Below, in pieces: positions 10,134-18,299 of a DNA stretch of 64,000 nucleotides (positions are counted from its first letter, which is position 1; each line of letters opens with the position of its first letter). The position numbers were made by a program, and so were the translations under genes. The stretch lies in the NCBI RefSeq assembly GCF_010993735.1, contig NZ_WQNI01000004.1:186001-250000 (forward strand), given 5' to 3'. This DNA is from Chelativorans alearensis (GTDB lineage Bacteria; Pseudomonadota; Alphaproteobacteria; Rhizobiales; Rhizobiaceae). The notes below the pieces were generated by a model. It was not told the origin of the DNA. It did not search any database and saw nothing but the letters and a program-made list of their open reading frames with translations.

Positions 10134-11141
10134 ATGCATCATAAATCGTTGGAAAACCAAGAAAAAATCTTCGCCGTCGCCCCGATGATGGATTGGACGG
10201 ACCGTCACTGCCGTTTCTTCCACCGCCAGCTTACCCGGCGGACATTGCTTTATACCGAGATGGTCGTCGCCGATGCGGTGATCCATGGCGACCGGGGCCG
10301 GCTGATGGGCTTCGATGCCGTAGAACACCCCGTCGCCCTGCAGCTTGGCGGCAGTGAACCGGGGAAGCTGGCGGAGGCGGCGCGCATCGGTGCCGATTTC
10401 GGCTACGACGAAGTTAACCTCAATGTCGGCTGCCCGTCCGACCGGGTGCAATCGGGCACCTTTGGCGCCTGTCTGATGAAGGCGCCGGAGCTGGTCGGCG
10501 AATGCGTGGCGGCGATGAAGGGCAGGGTGTCGGTGCCGGTCACGGTAAAGTGCCGCATCGGCGTCGATGATCAGGATCCGGAAGAAGCGCTCGACCGGCT
10601 GGCGGAGCACGTTTTCGCGGCCGGCGCCGACGCGCTTTGGGTGCATGCGCGCAAGGCCTGGCTTGAAGGCCTGAGCCCGCGCGAGAATCGCGACATTCCC
10701 CCGCTCGATTATGACCGCGTCTATCGCCTGAAGGAAAAATATCCAAAGCAATTCATCGGCGTGAACGGCGGCATTCAGTCCCTGGATGAGGCAGCGGCCC
10801 ACATGAAGCGGGCCGACGGGGCGATGGTGGGCCGCGCCGCCTACCATACGCCCGCCATGCTCGCCGCCGTCGATGGCCGCGTTTACGGCGCACAGGAAGG
10901 GCCCGTGGACCTTGCAGGGGTCGTCGAGGCAATGGCGGCCTATGCCGCGCGCCACATCGCCACGGGCGGCCGTCTATCCCACGTCACGCGCCACATGGTG
11001 GGCCTGTTCCACGGGCTGCCGGGGGCGCGGCGCTATCGGCAGATCCTCTCTACTGATGCCACCAGCGTCGATGCCGGTCCTGAGGTGCTGCTGAAGGCCT
11101 TCTCTGCGGTCGACCGTTCCGCGCGCGCCGAGGCGGCGTAA
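10134..11141 (+). CDS. dusA: tRNA-dihydrouridine(20/20a) synthase DusA
   Basis: FMN-dependent reductase that converts U20/U20a of tRNA to dihydrouridine. 335 residues, the usual size for DusA. The N-terminal FAVAPMMDWTDRHCR is the DusA signature, LYTEMV follows, and NVGCPSDRVQ carries the catalytic Cys. GVNGGIQ and MVGRAAY bind FMN phosphate in the TIM barrel; the C-terminal RHMVGLFHGLPGAR is the RNA-binding helical domain typical of DusA rather than DusB. The frame opens at a GTG at 10104, but the family starts close to the ATG at 10134, so I use that; its ribosome site is weak. The gene stands alone, with the TSUP gene 81 bases downstream. Confidence 0.95.
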   Translation: MHHKSLENQEKIFAVAPMMDWTDRHCRFFHRQLTRRTLLYTEMVVADAVIHGDRGRLMGFDAVEHPVALQLGGSEPGKLAEAARIGADFGYDEVNLNVGCPSDRVQSGTFGACLMKAPELVGECVAAMKGRVSVPVTVKCRIGVDDQDPEEALDRLAEHVFAAGADALWVHARKAWLEGLSPRENRDIPPLDYDRVYRLKEKYPKQFIGVNGGIQSLDEAAAHMKRADGAMVGRAAYHTPAMLAAVDGRVYGAQEGPVDLAGVVEAMAAYAARHIATGGRLSHVTRHMVGLFHGLPGARRYRQILSTDATSVDAGPEVLLKAFSAVDRSARAEAA

Positions 11142-11222
11142 AGGCGCTGTCCTCCACGATTTACTTTCCTCCACGCGGAGGCTAGCCAGTGCCTCCGGCA
11201 CAAGGGAAAGGAGAGGGCGGGG

Positions 11223-12044
11223 ATGGATCTGCCGGCAGGTGAGGTTGCTGCCTTTGCGCTGGCCGTCACGGCGTCCGGCGTGGTGGCGGGACTTATGGCC
11301 GGTATCTTCGGCATCGGCGGAGGCGCCATCCTCGTCCCTGTCTTTTATCAGGTGTTCGGGCTCCTGGGCGTCGACGATCTGGTGCGCATGCACCTCTCCG
11401 TCGGCTCCTCGCTCGCCATCATCGTGCCCACGTCGCTGCGCTCCTGCCGCGCCCATTTCCTGCGCGGCGCGGTGGATATGAAGCTGCTGCGCAGTTTTAT
11501 CGTCGCCGTGCCGGCGGGTGTCGTCGCCGCCTCGCTGACGGCCGCCTTCATCTCCAGCGCGGGCTTGCGCGCCATCTTCGCGGCGATCCTGTTCCTGGTC
11601 GGCCTCAAGCTCCTGTTCAACCGCCGGGGCTGGCATATCGGTGAGGCCGTTCCCGGCAATCCCGTACGCTCCCTCGTCGGCTTCCTCATCGGCTATCTGT
11701 CGACGCTGATGGGTATCGGCGGCGGTATTCTCAACAACACTTTCATGACGCTCTTCGGCCGCCCCATCCACCAGGCGGTGGCCACCTCCTCGGGCGTCGG
11801 CGTGCTGATCTCCGTTCCCGGGTTCCTCGGCTATATCTGGGCCGGCTGGGGCTTGCCGCAATTGCCTGTCGCCTCGACCGGCTACGTCAACTGGATCGCC
11901 GTCCTGCTCGTCATCCCCGTCACGCTCCTCCTCGCCCCGCTCGGGGTGCGCATTGCCCACGCCCTCGACAAGCGGCATCTGGAGATCGCGTTCGGTCTCT
12001 TCGCGCTGTTCGTGTCGGCCCGCTTCGCCTGGAGCCTTGTTTAG
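11223..12044 (+). CDS. TSUP (TauE/SafE) family sulfite/anion exporter
   Basis: 273-residue integral membrane protein with two half-repeats of about four hydrophobic helices each. The Gly-rich motifs MAGIFGIGGGAILVP near residue 27 and LMGIGGGILNN near residue 160 are the TauE/SafE signatures in the first helix of each half. Known members export sulfite, sulfoacetate or related organosulfur anions; the substrate here cannot be told. The start is supported by AAAGGAGAGGG ending a few bases before the ATG. The stop codon TAG (12042-12044) overlaps the first bases of a RIME-like repeat that fills the gap to the convergent retropepsin gene. Confidence 0.88.
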   Translation: MDLPAGEVAAFALAVTASGVVAGLMAGIFGIGGGAILVPVFYQVFGLLGVDDLVRMHLSVGSSLAIIVPTSLRSCRAHFLRGAVDMKLLRSFIVAVPAGVVAASLTAAFISSAGLRAIFAAILFLVGLKLLFNRRGWHIGEAVPGNPVRSLVGFLIGYLSTLMGIGGGILNNTFMTLFGRPIHQAVATSSGVGVLISVPGFLGYIWAGWGLPQLPVASTGYVNWIAVLLVIPVTLLLAPLGVRIAHALDKRHLEIAFGLFALFVSARFAWSLV

Positions 12045-12146
12045 ACCAATTCATCGTTTCATGGAATCGATGATTTGGTCTAACTCCTTGTTTTGTCGCA
12101 ATTCCGGACGGAAAACCGGTTTCCACTTTTCTTGGAATTGCTCTAG
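12043..12146 (+). repeat. RIME-like palindromic intergenic element, copy 1
   Basis: About 104 bases made of two hairpins. Hairpin A has 14-base arms AGACCAATTCATCG and CGATGATTTGGTCT (one mismatch) around an 11-base loop. Hairpin B has outer arms CAATTCC and GGAATTG enclosing the palindrome AAACCGGTTT. Copies occur at 34271-34356 (inverted) and 51879-51983. The two-palindrome plan matches the rhizobial RIME family as I remember it. The element exactly fills the gap between the convergent TSUP and retropepsin stop codons. Confidence 0.85.
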
Positions 12147-12845
12147 CTAATCGCGCAGGATCAGGCGGTCGCCGCGCATCTCGAAGCCCGACAGGCTGCT
12201 CAGGAACTGCATGCCGAGCAGGCTCTGTTCCAGCCGGCCTGGTTCGGCCACCAGGATCGGCATCTTCGTGCGTTCGATGGGGCCGATGCGCAGCGTGTCG
12301 AGGCTGGCGCGTGCGGCAAGCGCGCGGCCGTTGGCCGTCATGACGGGAGTGGTGAAACGAAGATCCTGCGCGGCAATGCCGACCCGCTCGGCGTCCGCCG
12401 CCGTCAGCACCGTTGCCGAGGCGCCGGTATCGACCAGCGCCCGCACGGTCGCGCCGTTCGCCAGCATGCGCACCTCGAAATGGCCGTTGGAAGACTTGTC
12501 CAGCATCACCGCATGCCCCTCGGAACCGGCAAGCGACATTGGGCTGCCGGGAACGAGGCCGGCTGTCAGCCGGCTCGCCACATCCTGCAGTTCGTAGCGG
12601 TACTGGTAGCCCGTCGTCAGGACCAGAAGAATGAGAAGCCAGTAAGCAAGATCGCGTGCGACGGCGGAGAAGCGCATTCGCGAGCCGGCAATGCCGACGA
12701 TGAGGACGGCCGCCCAAAGGCTGAGATAGAGCACCGAGGCGAAGGCATTGTTTTCGATGCCGAAGACCTGACCGTTCTCATGGTTGGCGACCAGAAGGAC
12801 GAGGCCCGCGGCCATGACGGCGATGATGATCCAGAAAAGCCGCAT
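12147..12845 (-). CDS. TIGR02281-type clan AA membrane aspartic protease (retropepsin-like)
   Basis: 232 residues. Three hydrophobic segments (about 4-20, 35-55 and 66-80) anchor the N-terminus in the membrane; the C-terminal half is a single retropepsin-like domain with the catalytic motif DTGAS (Asp139), preceded by the usual beta strand and followed by the LLGMQFL stretch typical of the family. As in retroviral proteases, one domain per chain implies a dimer. The biological substrate of this alphaproteobacterial family is not known to me. The gene lies 5 bases downstream of the DUF1289 gene, and the pair looks like an operon. Its TAG stop directly abuts the repeat element. Confidence 0.87.
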   Translation of the reverse strand: MRLFWIIIAVMAAGLVLLVANHENGQVFGIENNAFASVLYLSLWAAVLIVGIAGSRMRFSAVARDLAYWLLILLVLTTGYQYRYELQDVASRLTAGLVPGSPMSLAGSEGHAVMLDKSSNGHFEVRMLANGATVRALVDTGASATVLTAADAERVGIAAQDLRFTTPVMTANGRALAARASLDTLRIGPIERTKMPILVAEPGRLEQSLLGMQFLSSLSGFEMRGDRLILRD

Positions 12846-12850
12846 GTGCT

Positions 12851-13087
12851 CTATCCCGCTTTTCCGGCGCGCTCGCGCGCCAACCGCGCCCGCCGCGTCT
12901 CGCGCCGAGGCTTGCGTTCGATGGAGTCAAGCCGCGCCGGCAATGCTTCCATGACCGCTCGCCGCTCGGACGGCGTCATGGCGAGCCAGGCGCCGATCTC
13001 GGCGCGCGTCCGCCCGCAGCCGAAGCAATAGCCGGTCATCTCGTCGATCGAGCAGACGAGAATGCAGGGGGATTCGATCGCGTCCAT
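12851..13087 (-). CDS. DUF1289 domain protein (small Cys-rich)
   Basis: 78 residues. Four cysteines in CILVCSIDEMTGYCFGCGRT are the DUF1289 signature and probably bind a metal such as zinc. After the WLAMTPSERRAVM stretch comes a strongly basic Arg-rich tail, suggesting nucleic-acid or phosphate contact, which is inference. The start at 13087 has AGGAAGG 6 bases upstream. A much longer frame passes through this gene antisense to cobT; it is a GC artefact. Upstream lies the divergent CobT-like gene, 124 bases away; downstream, 5 bases on, the retropepsin gene. Confidence 0.88.
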   Translation of the reverse strand: MDAIESPCILVCSIDEMTGYCFGCGRTRAEIGAWLAMTPSERRAVMEALPARLDSIERKPRRETRRARLARERAGKAG

Positions 13088-13211
13088 GTCGCCTTCCTGT
13101 CGTTGGTTCCACATGGGGGCCGCCGGCAGAGAACGCAAGCCCGCTTCGGACCGCCATTGCCAGCAGCTTCCCTCCGCTCTATGCCACGGCCGACTGCAGG
13201 AGAAAGCGAAC

Positions 13212-14189
13212 ATGACGACAAGCGGCCTTCCTTTCGACGACATCCGCAACCTTGCCAACCAGTTGCCCAGCCTGGACGAGGCAGCGGCAGGGCGGGTGCG
13301 CGGGCATTTGTCGGGAGAGGGCGGGGAACACGGGCTCGGCCGGCTGGAGACGCTCGCAACCTGGCTGGCGGCTGTGACGGGCCGCGCGCCGGCGCGGGTG
13401 GCAAGGCCCGTGGTGGCGCTCTTTGCCGCCTCGCACGAGGTGGCGCACCGTCTGGGCACGGGCGACCCTGTGGAAGAGGCGCGCGGCAAGGTGGAGGCCA
13501 TCGCCTCCGGCGCGGCCCCCGTCAGCCACCTGTGCGCGGCCGGCGACCTCGGCCTGAACGTCTTCGACCTCGCGCTCGACCTGCCGGTGGGCGACATCAC
13601 CGAGGCGCCCGCGCTCGACGAGCGCGCGGCCGCCGCCACGATGGCTTTCGGGATGGAGGCGGTGGCCGTCGGCGCCGATCTCCTGTGCCTTGGTGCGGTG
13701 GGTGGCGCTGCCGATCTTTCGGCCATGGCGGTGCTGAGCGCGCTTCGGAACGGCGGAGCGGAGGAATGGGCGGAGGCGGGGGAGGAGGCCGTCGCGCTGC
13801 TCGACAGGGCGTTGCGCACACATAAGGGGCATCTCGGCGATCCGCTGGAGGCCGTGCGCCGGCTCGGCGGGCGCGAGATCGCCGCACTTGCCGGCGCCAT
13901 CCTGGCCGCGCGCACGCAGAAGGTGGCGGTCATCCTCGACGGCCTTGCGGCGACGGCCGCGGCAGCTGCCCTCCATGCGCTAAACCCCGCCGCGCTCGAC
14001 CATTGCCTGCTTGCCGACACGCGAAGCGAACAACACCGCAAGGCGGCGGAACATCTCGGCTTGCTCCCGCTGCTGGCCCTCGGCACCAATGGGCACAACG
14101 GCGTCGGTGCCGCGCTTGCCGCGGGGCTGGTGAAGGCGGCGGGGGAACTCGGCGCCGGCATGGCGGAGGTGAGGGCGCGCGAGGGCTGA
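13212..14189 (+). CDS. cobT: CobT-like protein with degenerate active site (probable pseudoenzyme)
   Basis: 325 residues, aligning along its whole length with nicotinate-nucleotide:dimethylbenzimidazole phosphoribosyltransferase (about 340), which activates the lower ligand of cobalamin. Scaffold segments are well kept: SGLPFDD at 4-10, DLGLNVFDLAL at 112-122, ATMAFGMEA at 142-150, GGREIAALAGAILAAR at 219-234 and ALNPAALDHC at 256-265. The family's functional motifs are not. GEMGIGNTT reads GAVGGAADL (161-169), the KPxGSLGRLE stretch reads GEGGEHGLGRLE, FAGNHGV reads FAASHEV, the GPGTG loop is absent, and LGEGTGAA with the catalytic Glu reads GHNGVGAA (294-301). The frame has no stop or shift. 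AGGAGAAAG precedes the ATG. Likely inactive as CobT, or repurposed; family motifs are from memory. Confidence 0.8.
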   Translation: MTTSGLPFDDIRNLANQLPSLDEAAAGRVRGHLSGEGGEHGLGRLETLATWLAAVTGRAPARVARPVVALFAASHEVAHRLGTGDPVEEARGKVEAIASGAAPVSHLCAAGDLGLNVFDLALDLPVGDITEAPALDERAAAATMAFGMEAVAVGADLLCLGAVGGAADLSAMAVLSALRNGGAEEWAEAGEEAVALLDRALRTHKGHLGDPLEAVRRLGGREIAALAGAILAARTQKVAVILDGLAATAAAAALHALNPAALDHCLLADTRSEQHRKAAEHLGLLPLLALGTNGHNGVGAALAAGLVKAAGELGAGMAEVRAREG

Positions 14190-14195
14190 TGCGCG

Positions 14196-15722
14196 TCAGG
14201 CGCTCGCGCGTTTTCGCAACGGCTGCCGCGTGGGGATGGCCGGCAGTTCCTCCATCACGCGCGCCGGCGGGAAGGCGACGATCGCTTCCGTTCCCTTGCG
14301 CAGCGTCGACTTCAGTTCCAGCTTGCCGCCGTGCAGCTTCGCCAGGCCCTGCACGATGGGCAGGCCGAGGCCGGTGCCCTGCTCGGCGCTCTTGATGGCG
14401 ATGGAGCCCTGGCCGAAGGCCGCCAGTACCACCGGCAGTTCGTCCTCGGGAATGCCCGGCCCGTTGTCCCGCACGGCCACATATTGTCCGCCGCCCGCCG
14501 TCCAGCCGACACGCACGCGGATCTCTCCGCCCGAAGGGGTGAACTTGACGGCGTTGGATAGGAGATTGAGGGTGATCTGGCGCACGGCGCGCTCGTCCGC
14601 CAGAAGCAGGGGCAGTGTCGGCTCGGCCTGCTGTTCGATCCGGATGTCCTTGGCGCGCGCCCTCAACTCCATCATGCGGCAGCATTCCTGCACCACGTCC
14701 GTAAGCTCCAGCGGCTCCTCGTTCAACTGATAGCGGCCCGCCTCGATGCGCGACAGGTCGAGGATCTCGTTGATGAGGTCGAGCAGGTGCTGGCCGGATT
14801 CGTGCACGTCCTTCGCATATTCGCGATAGGTGTCGTTGTCGATCCGCCCCAGCACCTCCTTGGCCATCACCTCCGAGAAGCCGAGAATGGCGTTGAGCGG
14901 CGTGCGCAGTTCGTGGCTCATCGAGGCGAGGAAGCGGGATTTCGCCAGATTGGCCTCCTCGGCGCGCCGGCGCGCCTCGTCCGACATGGCCTTGGCGGTC
15001 TCCAGTTCGGCGATCAGCGCGTCCTTTTCGCTGCGGAAGGACAAGAGCTGTACCGAAGCCAGGTTCCGCTGTTGGGCGACGTAGGAGAAGAAGGGCAGGG
15101 AAAGGATCAGGAGCACGGCCATGATCGGCTCCACGCCGAGCGGCAGTTGGACGTAGAGCAGGGCATAAAGGGCCACGGGCAGGGCAAAGGTGGAAAGCAG
15201 CGCGCCGCGCAGCGAGGCGGCGACGAGCGCGGTGGCGGCAATCGTCATCAGGAGAATGATGGCCATGACGACCGGGATGTGGTCGAGCCCGCACGTCGCG
15301 CATTCGAGGGAAACGAAATAGGCCCAGCCTATGCCGCTTGTAAAGTGCAGAAGCAGGAAGCGCCGTGAAAGGGCCTTCTCGCCCATCCCGGCCAGCGCCA
15401 GCGCATCCACCCGCCGGGCGAAAAGATAAAGCGCGGCATAGCCGGCCGCCGTGACCAGCCCCCAAATGAATATCCCGCGCTCCATGCCGGCGGCAAAACC
15501 CATCAGCCCGACGACGAGGACGAGCAGAAGTACCGCCGGCGTGCAGCCGGCGATCGCCGAGGCGTGGATTTTCAGCATCTCGCGGTCGAAGGCGGGATTG
15601 CCTGCGGTCTGTGACAGGCGCTCGCGCGTGCGACGCACCGCGCGTGCCACGTCGCTGTTGCGATGTGGCTTTCTGCGGTCGACAATGAACTTGTCGACCG
15701 TATAGCTTCTGCTGCGCGCCAT
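14196..15722 (-). CDS. Membrane sensor histidine kinase (DivJ/PdhS-like HisKA)
   Basis: 508 residues. A soluble N-terminal 55 residues is followed by about six membrane helices (58-215), a short coiled coil (233-262), then HisKA with SHELRTPLNAILGFSEVM (phospho-accepting His270) and a HATPase domain with NLLSNAVKFT, DNGPGI and GTGLGLP. There is no periplasmic or PAS sensor domain and no receiver, so the membrane block is the likely sensor. Kinases of this build in rhizobia include cell-cycle kinases such as DivJ; that assignment is tentative. No response regulator lies nearby, so it is an orphan. It converges on the CobT-like gene with 6 bases between the stops. Confidence 0.88.
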   Translation of the reverse strand: MARSRSYTVDKFIVDRRKPHRNSDVARAVRRTRERLSQTAGNPAFDREMLKIHASAIAGCTPAVLLLVLVVGLMGFAAGMERGIFIWGLVTAAGYAALYLFARRVDALALAGMGEKALSRRFLLLHFTSGIGWAYFVSLECATCGLDHIPVVMAIILLMTIAATALVAASLRGALLSTFALPVALYALLYVQLPLGVEPIMAVLLILSLPFFSYVAQQRNLASVQLLSFRSEKDALIAELETAKAMSDEARRRAEEANLAKSRFLASMSHELRTPLNAILGFSEVMAKEVLGRIDNDTYREYAKDVHESGQHLLDLINEILDLSRIEAGRYQLNEEPLELTDVVQECCRMMELRARAKDIRIEQQAEPTLPLLLADERAVRQITLNLLSNAVKFTPSGGEIRVRVGWTAGGGQYVAVRDNGPGIPEDELPVVLAAFGQGSIAIKSAEQGTGLGLPIVQGLAKLHGGKLELKSTLRKGTEAIVAFPPARVMEELPAIPTRQPLRKRASA

Positions 15723-15789
15723 CGCGTGCTTTGTTCCCGCCTTCTACGTGCCCAAAGTATGTCCGAATGATTAAGAGACCCTTCAACGC

Positions 15790-16404
15790 ATGAGTGTATG
15801 GAGACGCGGTCGACACGTCAGGAGACGGACGAGCCGCGTGCGCCGCTATGGCGATTGGGCGCTGGCGCTGGCGATCCTGGCTCTCCTGGCGCTTGCGGCG
15901 GCACGGATCGACCGGGTGGCGACGCGGCAGGTGGCGGGTGCCGTCACGCTTGCCGACGGCGACAGCCTGACGCTCGCCGGCGAGCGCATACGCCTGCGCG
16001 GCATCGATGCACCCGAACTTTCCCAGGAATGCAGCCGCAACGGCCATGCCTATGCCTGCGGACGGCGGGCGCGGCAGGCGCTGGCGGAACTGATCGGGGG
16101 GCGGGCCGTCAGTTGCGAAGGCTGGGAGCGCGACCGCTACGGCCGGCTTCTGGCGCGCTGCGCGGCAGGCGGGCGCGATCTCGGTAAGGCGATGGTGGAA
16201 TCGGGCTGGGCAATCTCCTACGGTGACTATCATGGCGTCGAGGCGGAGGCGCGCGGCGCCCGCAGGGGCCTGTGGGCCGGCACGTTCCAGACCCCGCAAG
16301 ACTGGCGTGCAGGGCGGCGAAGCATCGAGGAGGCGCCGCACGACTGGATCGGCCAGGTGATAAACTTCTTGCGGCAACTCCTTGCGGAGCGTGCCGCCAC
16401 GTAA
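15790..16404 (+). CDS. Thermonuclease (SNase-like) family protein
   Basis: 204 residues: one N-terminal membrane anchor (about 20-38) followed by a staphylococcal-nuclease OB fold. DGDSLTLAGERIRLRGIDAPE carries the first catalytic Arg and the Ca-binding Asp region in shortened form; ERDRYGRLLARC carries the second Arg. The WAISYGDY to AEARGARRGLWAG stretch is the family's C-terminal helix region. The likely role is a membrane-tethered extracytoplasmic nuclease, though many members are uncharacterised. It is transcribed divergently from the histidine kinase (67-base gap) and followed 21 bases on by the GST gene. The Ca/Glu region (YACGRRARQAL) departs from the staphylococcal enzyme, as in many alphaproteobacterial members. 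Confidence 0.83.
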   Translation: MSVWRRGRHVRRRTSRVRRYGDWALALAILALLALAAARIDRVATRQVAGAVTLADGDSLTLAGERIRLRGIDAPELSQECSRNGHAYACGRRARQALAELIGGRAVSCEGWERDRYGRLLARCAAGGRDLGKAMVESGWAISYGDYHGVEAEARGARRGLWAGTFQTPQDWRAGRRSIEEAPHDWIGQVINFLRQLLAERAAT

Positions 16405-16425
16405 CGATGAAGGAAGGAGGCAGCG

Positions 16426-17037
16426 ATGAGGCTTTTCGACGGGGGCAGGGCGCCCAACCCGCGGCGGGTGCGGATTTTCCTCGCCGAGAAGGGGATCGAG
16501 GTGCCGCTGGTGCCGGTGGACATGGGCGCGATGGAGCATCGCGGCGAGACCGTCGCCAGCCTCAACCCGCTGCGGCGCCTGCCGGTGCTCGAACTCGACG
16601 ACGGTACGGTGCTTACCGAAACCATCGCCATCTGCTGCTATTTCGAGGAGCTGCATCCCGAGCCGGCACTTTTCGGCAAGGGTGCGCTCGGCCGGGCCCT
16701 GGTGGAGATGTGGCAGCGCCGCGTCGAGCTCGGCCTTTTCATGTCCGTCGCCGCCGCCTTCCGCCACCTGCACCCGGCGATGAAGGAGTGGGAGGTGCCG
16801 CAGGTGCCCGAATGGGGCGAGGCGAACAAGCCGAAGGCGGTCGCGTTCATGCGCTTCCTTGACGGCGAGTTGGCGAACCGCCCCTTCATTGCCGGCGACG
16901 ATTTCTCCATCGCCGATATCACGGGCCTTGTCGCCATACAGTTCATGAAACCGGCCCGCATTGAAATGCCGGCGGACCTGCACCACCTGAAACGCTGGTA
17001 CGACGACGTCGCCGCAAGACCCAGCGCGGCGGCATAG
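16426..17037 (+). CDS. Glutathione S-transferase family protein
   Basis: 203 residues, the normal two-domain GST length. The N-terminal thioredoxin-like domain shows NPRRVRIFLAEKG, LNPLRRLPVLELDDG (cis-Pro) and LTETIAICCY (glutathione gamma-Glu contact). The C-terminal helical domain has GDDFSIADIT, the N-capping box. GGAGG lies 6 bases before the ATG. The substrate is unknown. It sits in a run of plus-strand genes with no shared pathway. A 7-bp hairpin (arms GGCCGCC and GGCGGCC, 17039-17056) follows the stop without a T-run, so any termination there is weak. Confidence 0.9.
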   Translation: MRLFDGGRAPNPRRVRIFLAEKGIEVPLVPVDMGAMEHRGETVASLNPLRRLPVLELDDGTVLTETIAICCYFEELHPEPALFGKGALGRALVEMWQRRVELGLFMSVAAAFRHLHPAMKEWEVPQVPEWGEANKPKAVAFMRFLDGELANRPFIAGDDFSIADITGLVAIQFMKPARIEMPADLHHLKRWYDDVAARPSAAA

Positions 17038-17073
17038 CGGCCGCCCGAGGGCGGCCATCGGGACGGCACCTCC

Positions 17074-17688
17074 ATGACCGACACGCTGGAAGCCCTGTTG
17101 CGGGAGATCCGCGCCTGCCGGCTGTGCCGGGAGAGCCCGGTCGGCGCGCCCCTGCCGCACGAGCCGCGCCCGGTGGTGACCGGCTCGCGCACCGCCCGCA
17201 TATTGATCGCCGGCCAGGCACCGGGCACGCGCGTGCACGCTTCCGGTCTGCCCTTCGACGACCGCTCCGGAGACCGCCTGCGCGACTGGCTGGGTGTGAC
17301 CCGGGATGAGTTCTACGATCCGCGGCGCTTTGCCATCGCGCCCATGGGCTTCTGTTTTCCCGGCTACGATGCCAAGGGCAGCGACCTGCCGCCGCGCCGC
17401 GAATGCGCGCCGGCCTGGCGCGCCCGCCTGATGGCCGCAATGCCGCAGATCGAATTGGTCCTGACCGTCGGCCAGTACGCGCAGGCCTGGCATCTGGGCA
17501 CCCTGCGCCGCAAGGGCGTGACAGAAACGGTGGGCGAGTGGAAAGCGATTTTCGCCGCATCGGAGCGCCCACGCCTTCTGCCACTGCCGCACCCTTCGTG
17601 GCGCAACACGGCCTGGCTGAAGAAAAATCCGTGGTTTGAGAAAGACTTGCTGCCTGTTCTTCAAGAGGAAGTGAAGGCGAGGACGTGA
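17074..17688 (+). CDS. Uracil-DNA glycosylase family protein
   Basis: 204 residues with the alpha/beta fold of the UDG superfamily. Motif 1 reads GQAPGTRVHASG followed by LPFDDRSGDRLRDWLG, and motif 2 reads LPHPSWRN, near the C-terminus. The N-terminus has a CRLCRE pair reminiscent of the Cys pairs of family 4 enzymes, but I cannot confirm a full iron-sulfur set. It probably removes uracil or a related base from DNA; activity of this subgroup is not assured. The short hairpin before it and the AT-rich leader after it mark it as a separate unit from the Lrp gene. Confidence 0.82.
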   Translation: MTDTLEALLREIRACRLCRESPVGAPLPHEPRPVVTGSRTARILIAGQAPGTRVHASGLPFDDRSGDRLRDWLGVTRDEFYDPRRFAIAPMGFCFPGYDAKGSDLPPRRECAPAWRARLMAAMPQIELVLTVGQYAQAWHLGTLRRKGVTETVGEWKAIFAASERPRLLPLPHPSWRNTAWLKKNPWFEKDLLPVLQEEVKART

Positions 17689-17799
17689 CCGCGCCCTCCC
17701 TTCGTGAAGGAAATTGCAGTTTCTGTTGAGAAAATTTTTCTTGAAACCGGGCGCAGATTGCCCCACGTTTGGAAAAAATTTCCTCCCGGAGATTCCATC

Positions 17800-18291
17800 A
17801 TGGACCGTCTCGACCGCAAGATTCTTCGCCTCCTGCAGGAGAATTCCACGCTTGCCGTGGCCGACATCGCCAAGAAGGTGGGGCTGTCGACGACGCCGTG
17901 CTGGCGGCGCATCCAGAAGCTGGAGGAGGAGGGCGTTATCCGCCGCCGGGTGGCCATCCTCGACCCGGTCAAGGTGAACGCCCGCGTCACGGTCTTCGTT
18001 TCGATCCGCACCAATGCCCACAGCCACGAGTGGCTGCGCCGCTTTGCCGAGGTGATCAAGGAGTTTCCGGAGGTGGTCGAGTTCTACCGCATGAGCGGCG
18101 AGGTCGATTATCTCCTGCGCGTGGTGGTGCCCGACATCGCCGCCTATGACGCCTTCTACAAGAAGCTCATCTCCAAGATCGAGATCCGCGACGTCTCCTC
18201 CTCCTTCGCCATGGAGCAGATCAAGTACACGACCGAGTTGCCGCTCGATTATCTGGTGCTCGACAAGGAGGCCGCGCACGCGGCGGCGTGA
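17800..18291 (+). CDS. Lrp/AsnC family transcriptional regulator
   Basis: 163 residues: an N-terminal helix-turn-helix (DRLDRKILRLLQENSTLAV, then TTPCWRRIQKLEEEGVI) and a C-terminal RAM ligand-binding domain (FYRMSGEVDYLLRVVVPD). The start at 17800 follows GGAG by 9 bases and matches the family N-terminus; the frame runs further upstream but those residues are unlike Lrp. The 110-base leader is unusually AT-rich with A and T tracts, as expected for an autoregulated Lrp promoter, though no exact site can be assigned. The target operon is unknown. It converges on the DUF3299 gene with an 8-base gap. Confidence 0.92.
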   Translation: MDRLDRKILRLLQENSTLAVADIAKKVGLSTTPCWRRIQKLEEEGVIRRRVAILDPVKVNARVTVFVSIRTNAHSHEWLRRFAEVIKEFPEVVEFYRMSGEVDYLLRVVVPDIAAYDAFYKKLISKIEIRDVSSSFAMEQIKYTTELPLDYLVLDKEAAHAAA

Positions 18292-18299
18292 GTGTCCGG

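Noticed and set aside
12043-12150. Short reading frames inside the RIME-like repeats (NSGRKTGFHFSWNC type)
   Set aside because: The same peptide arises at every repeat copy from the nucleotide repeat itself; no ribosome site.
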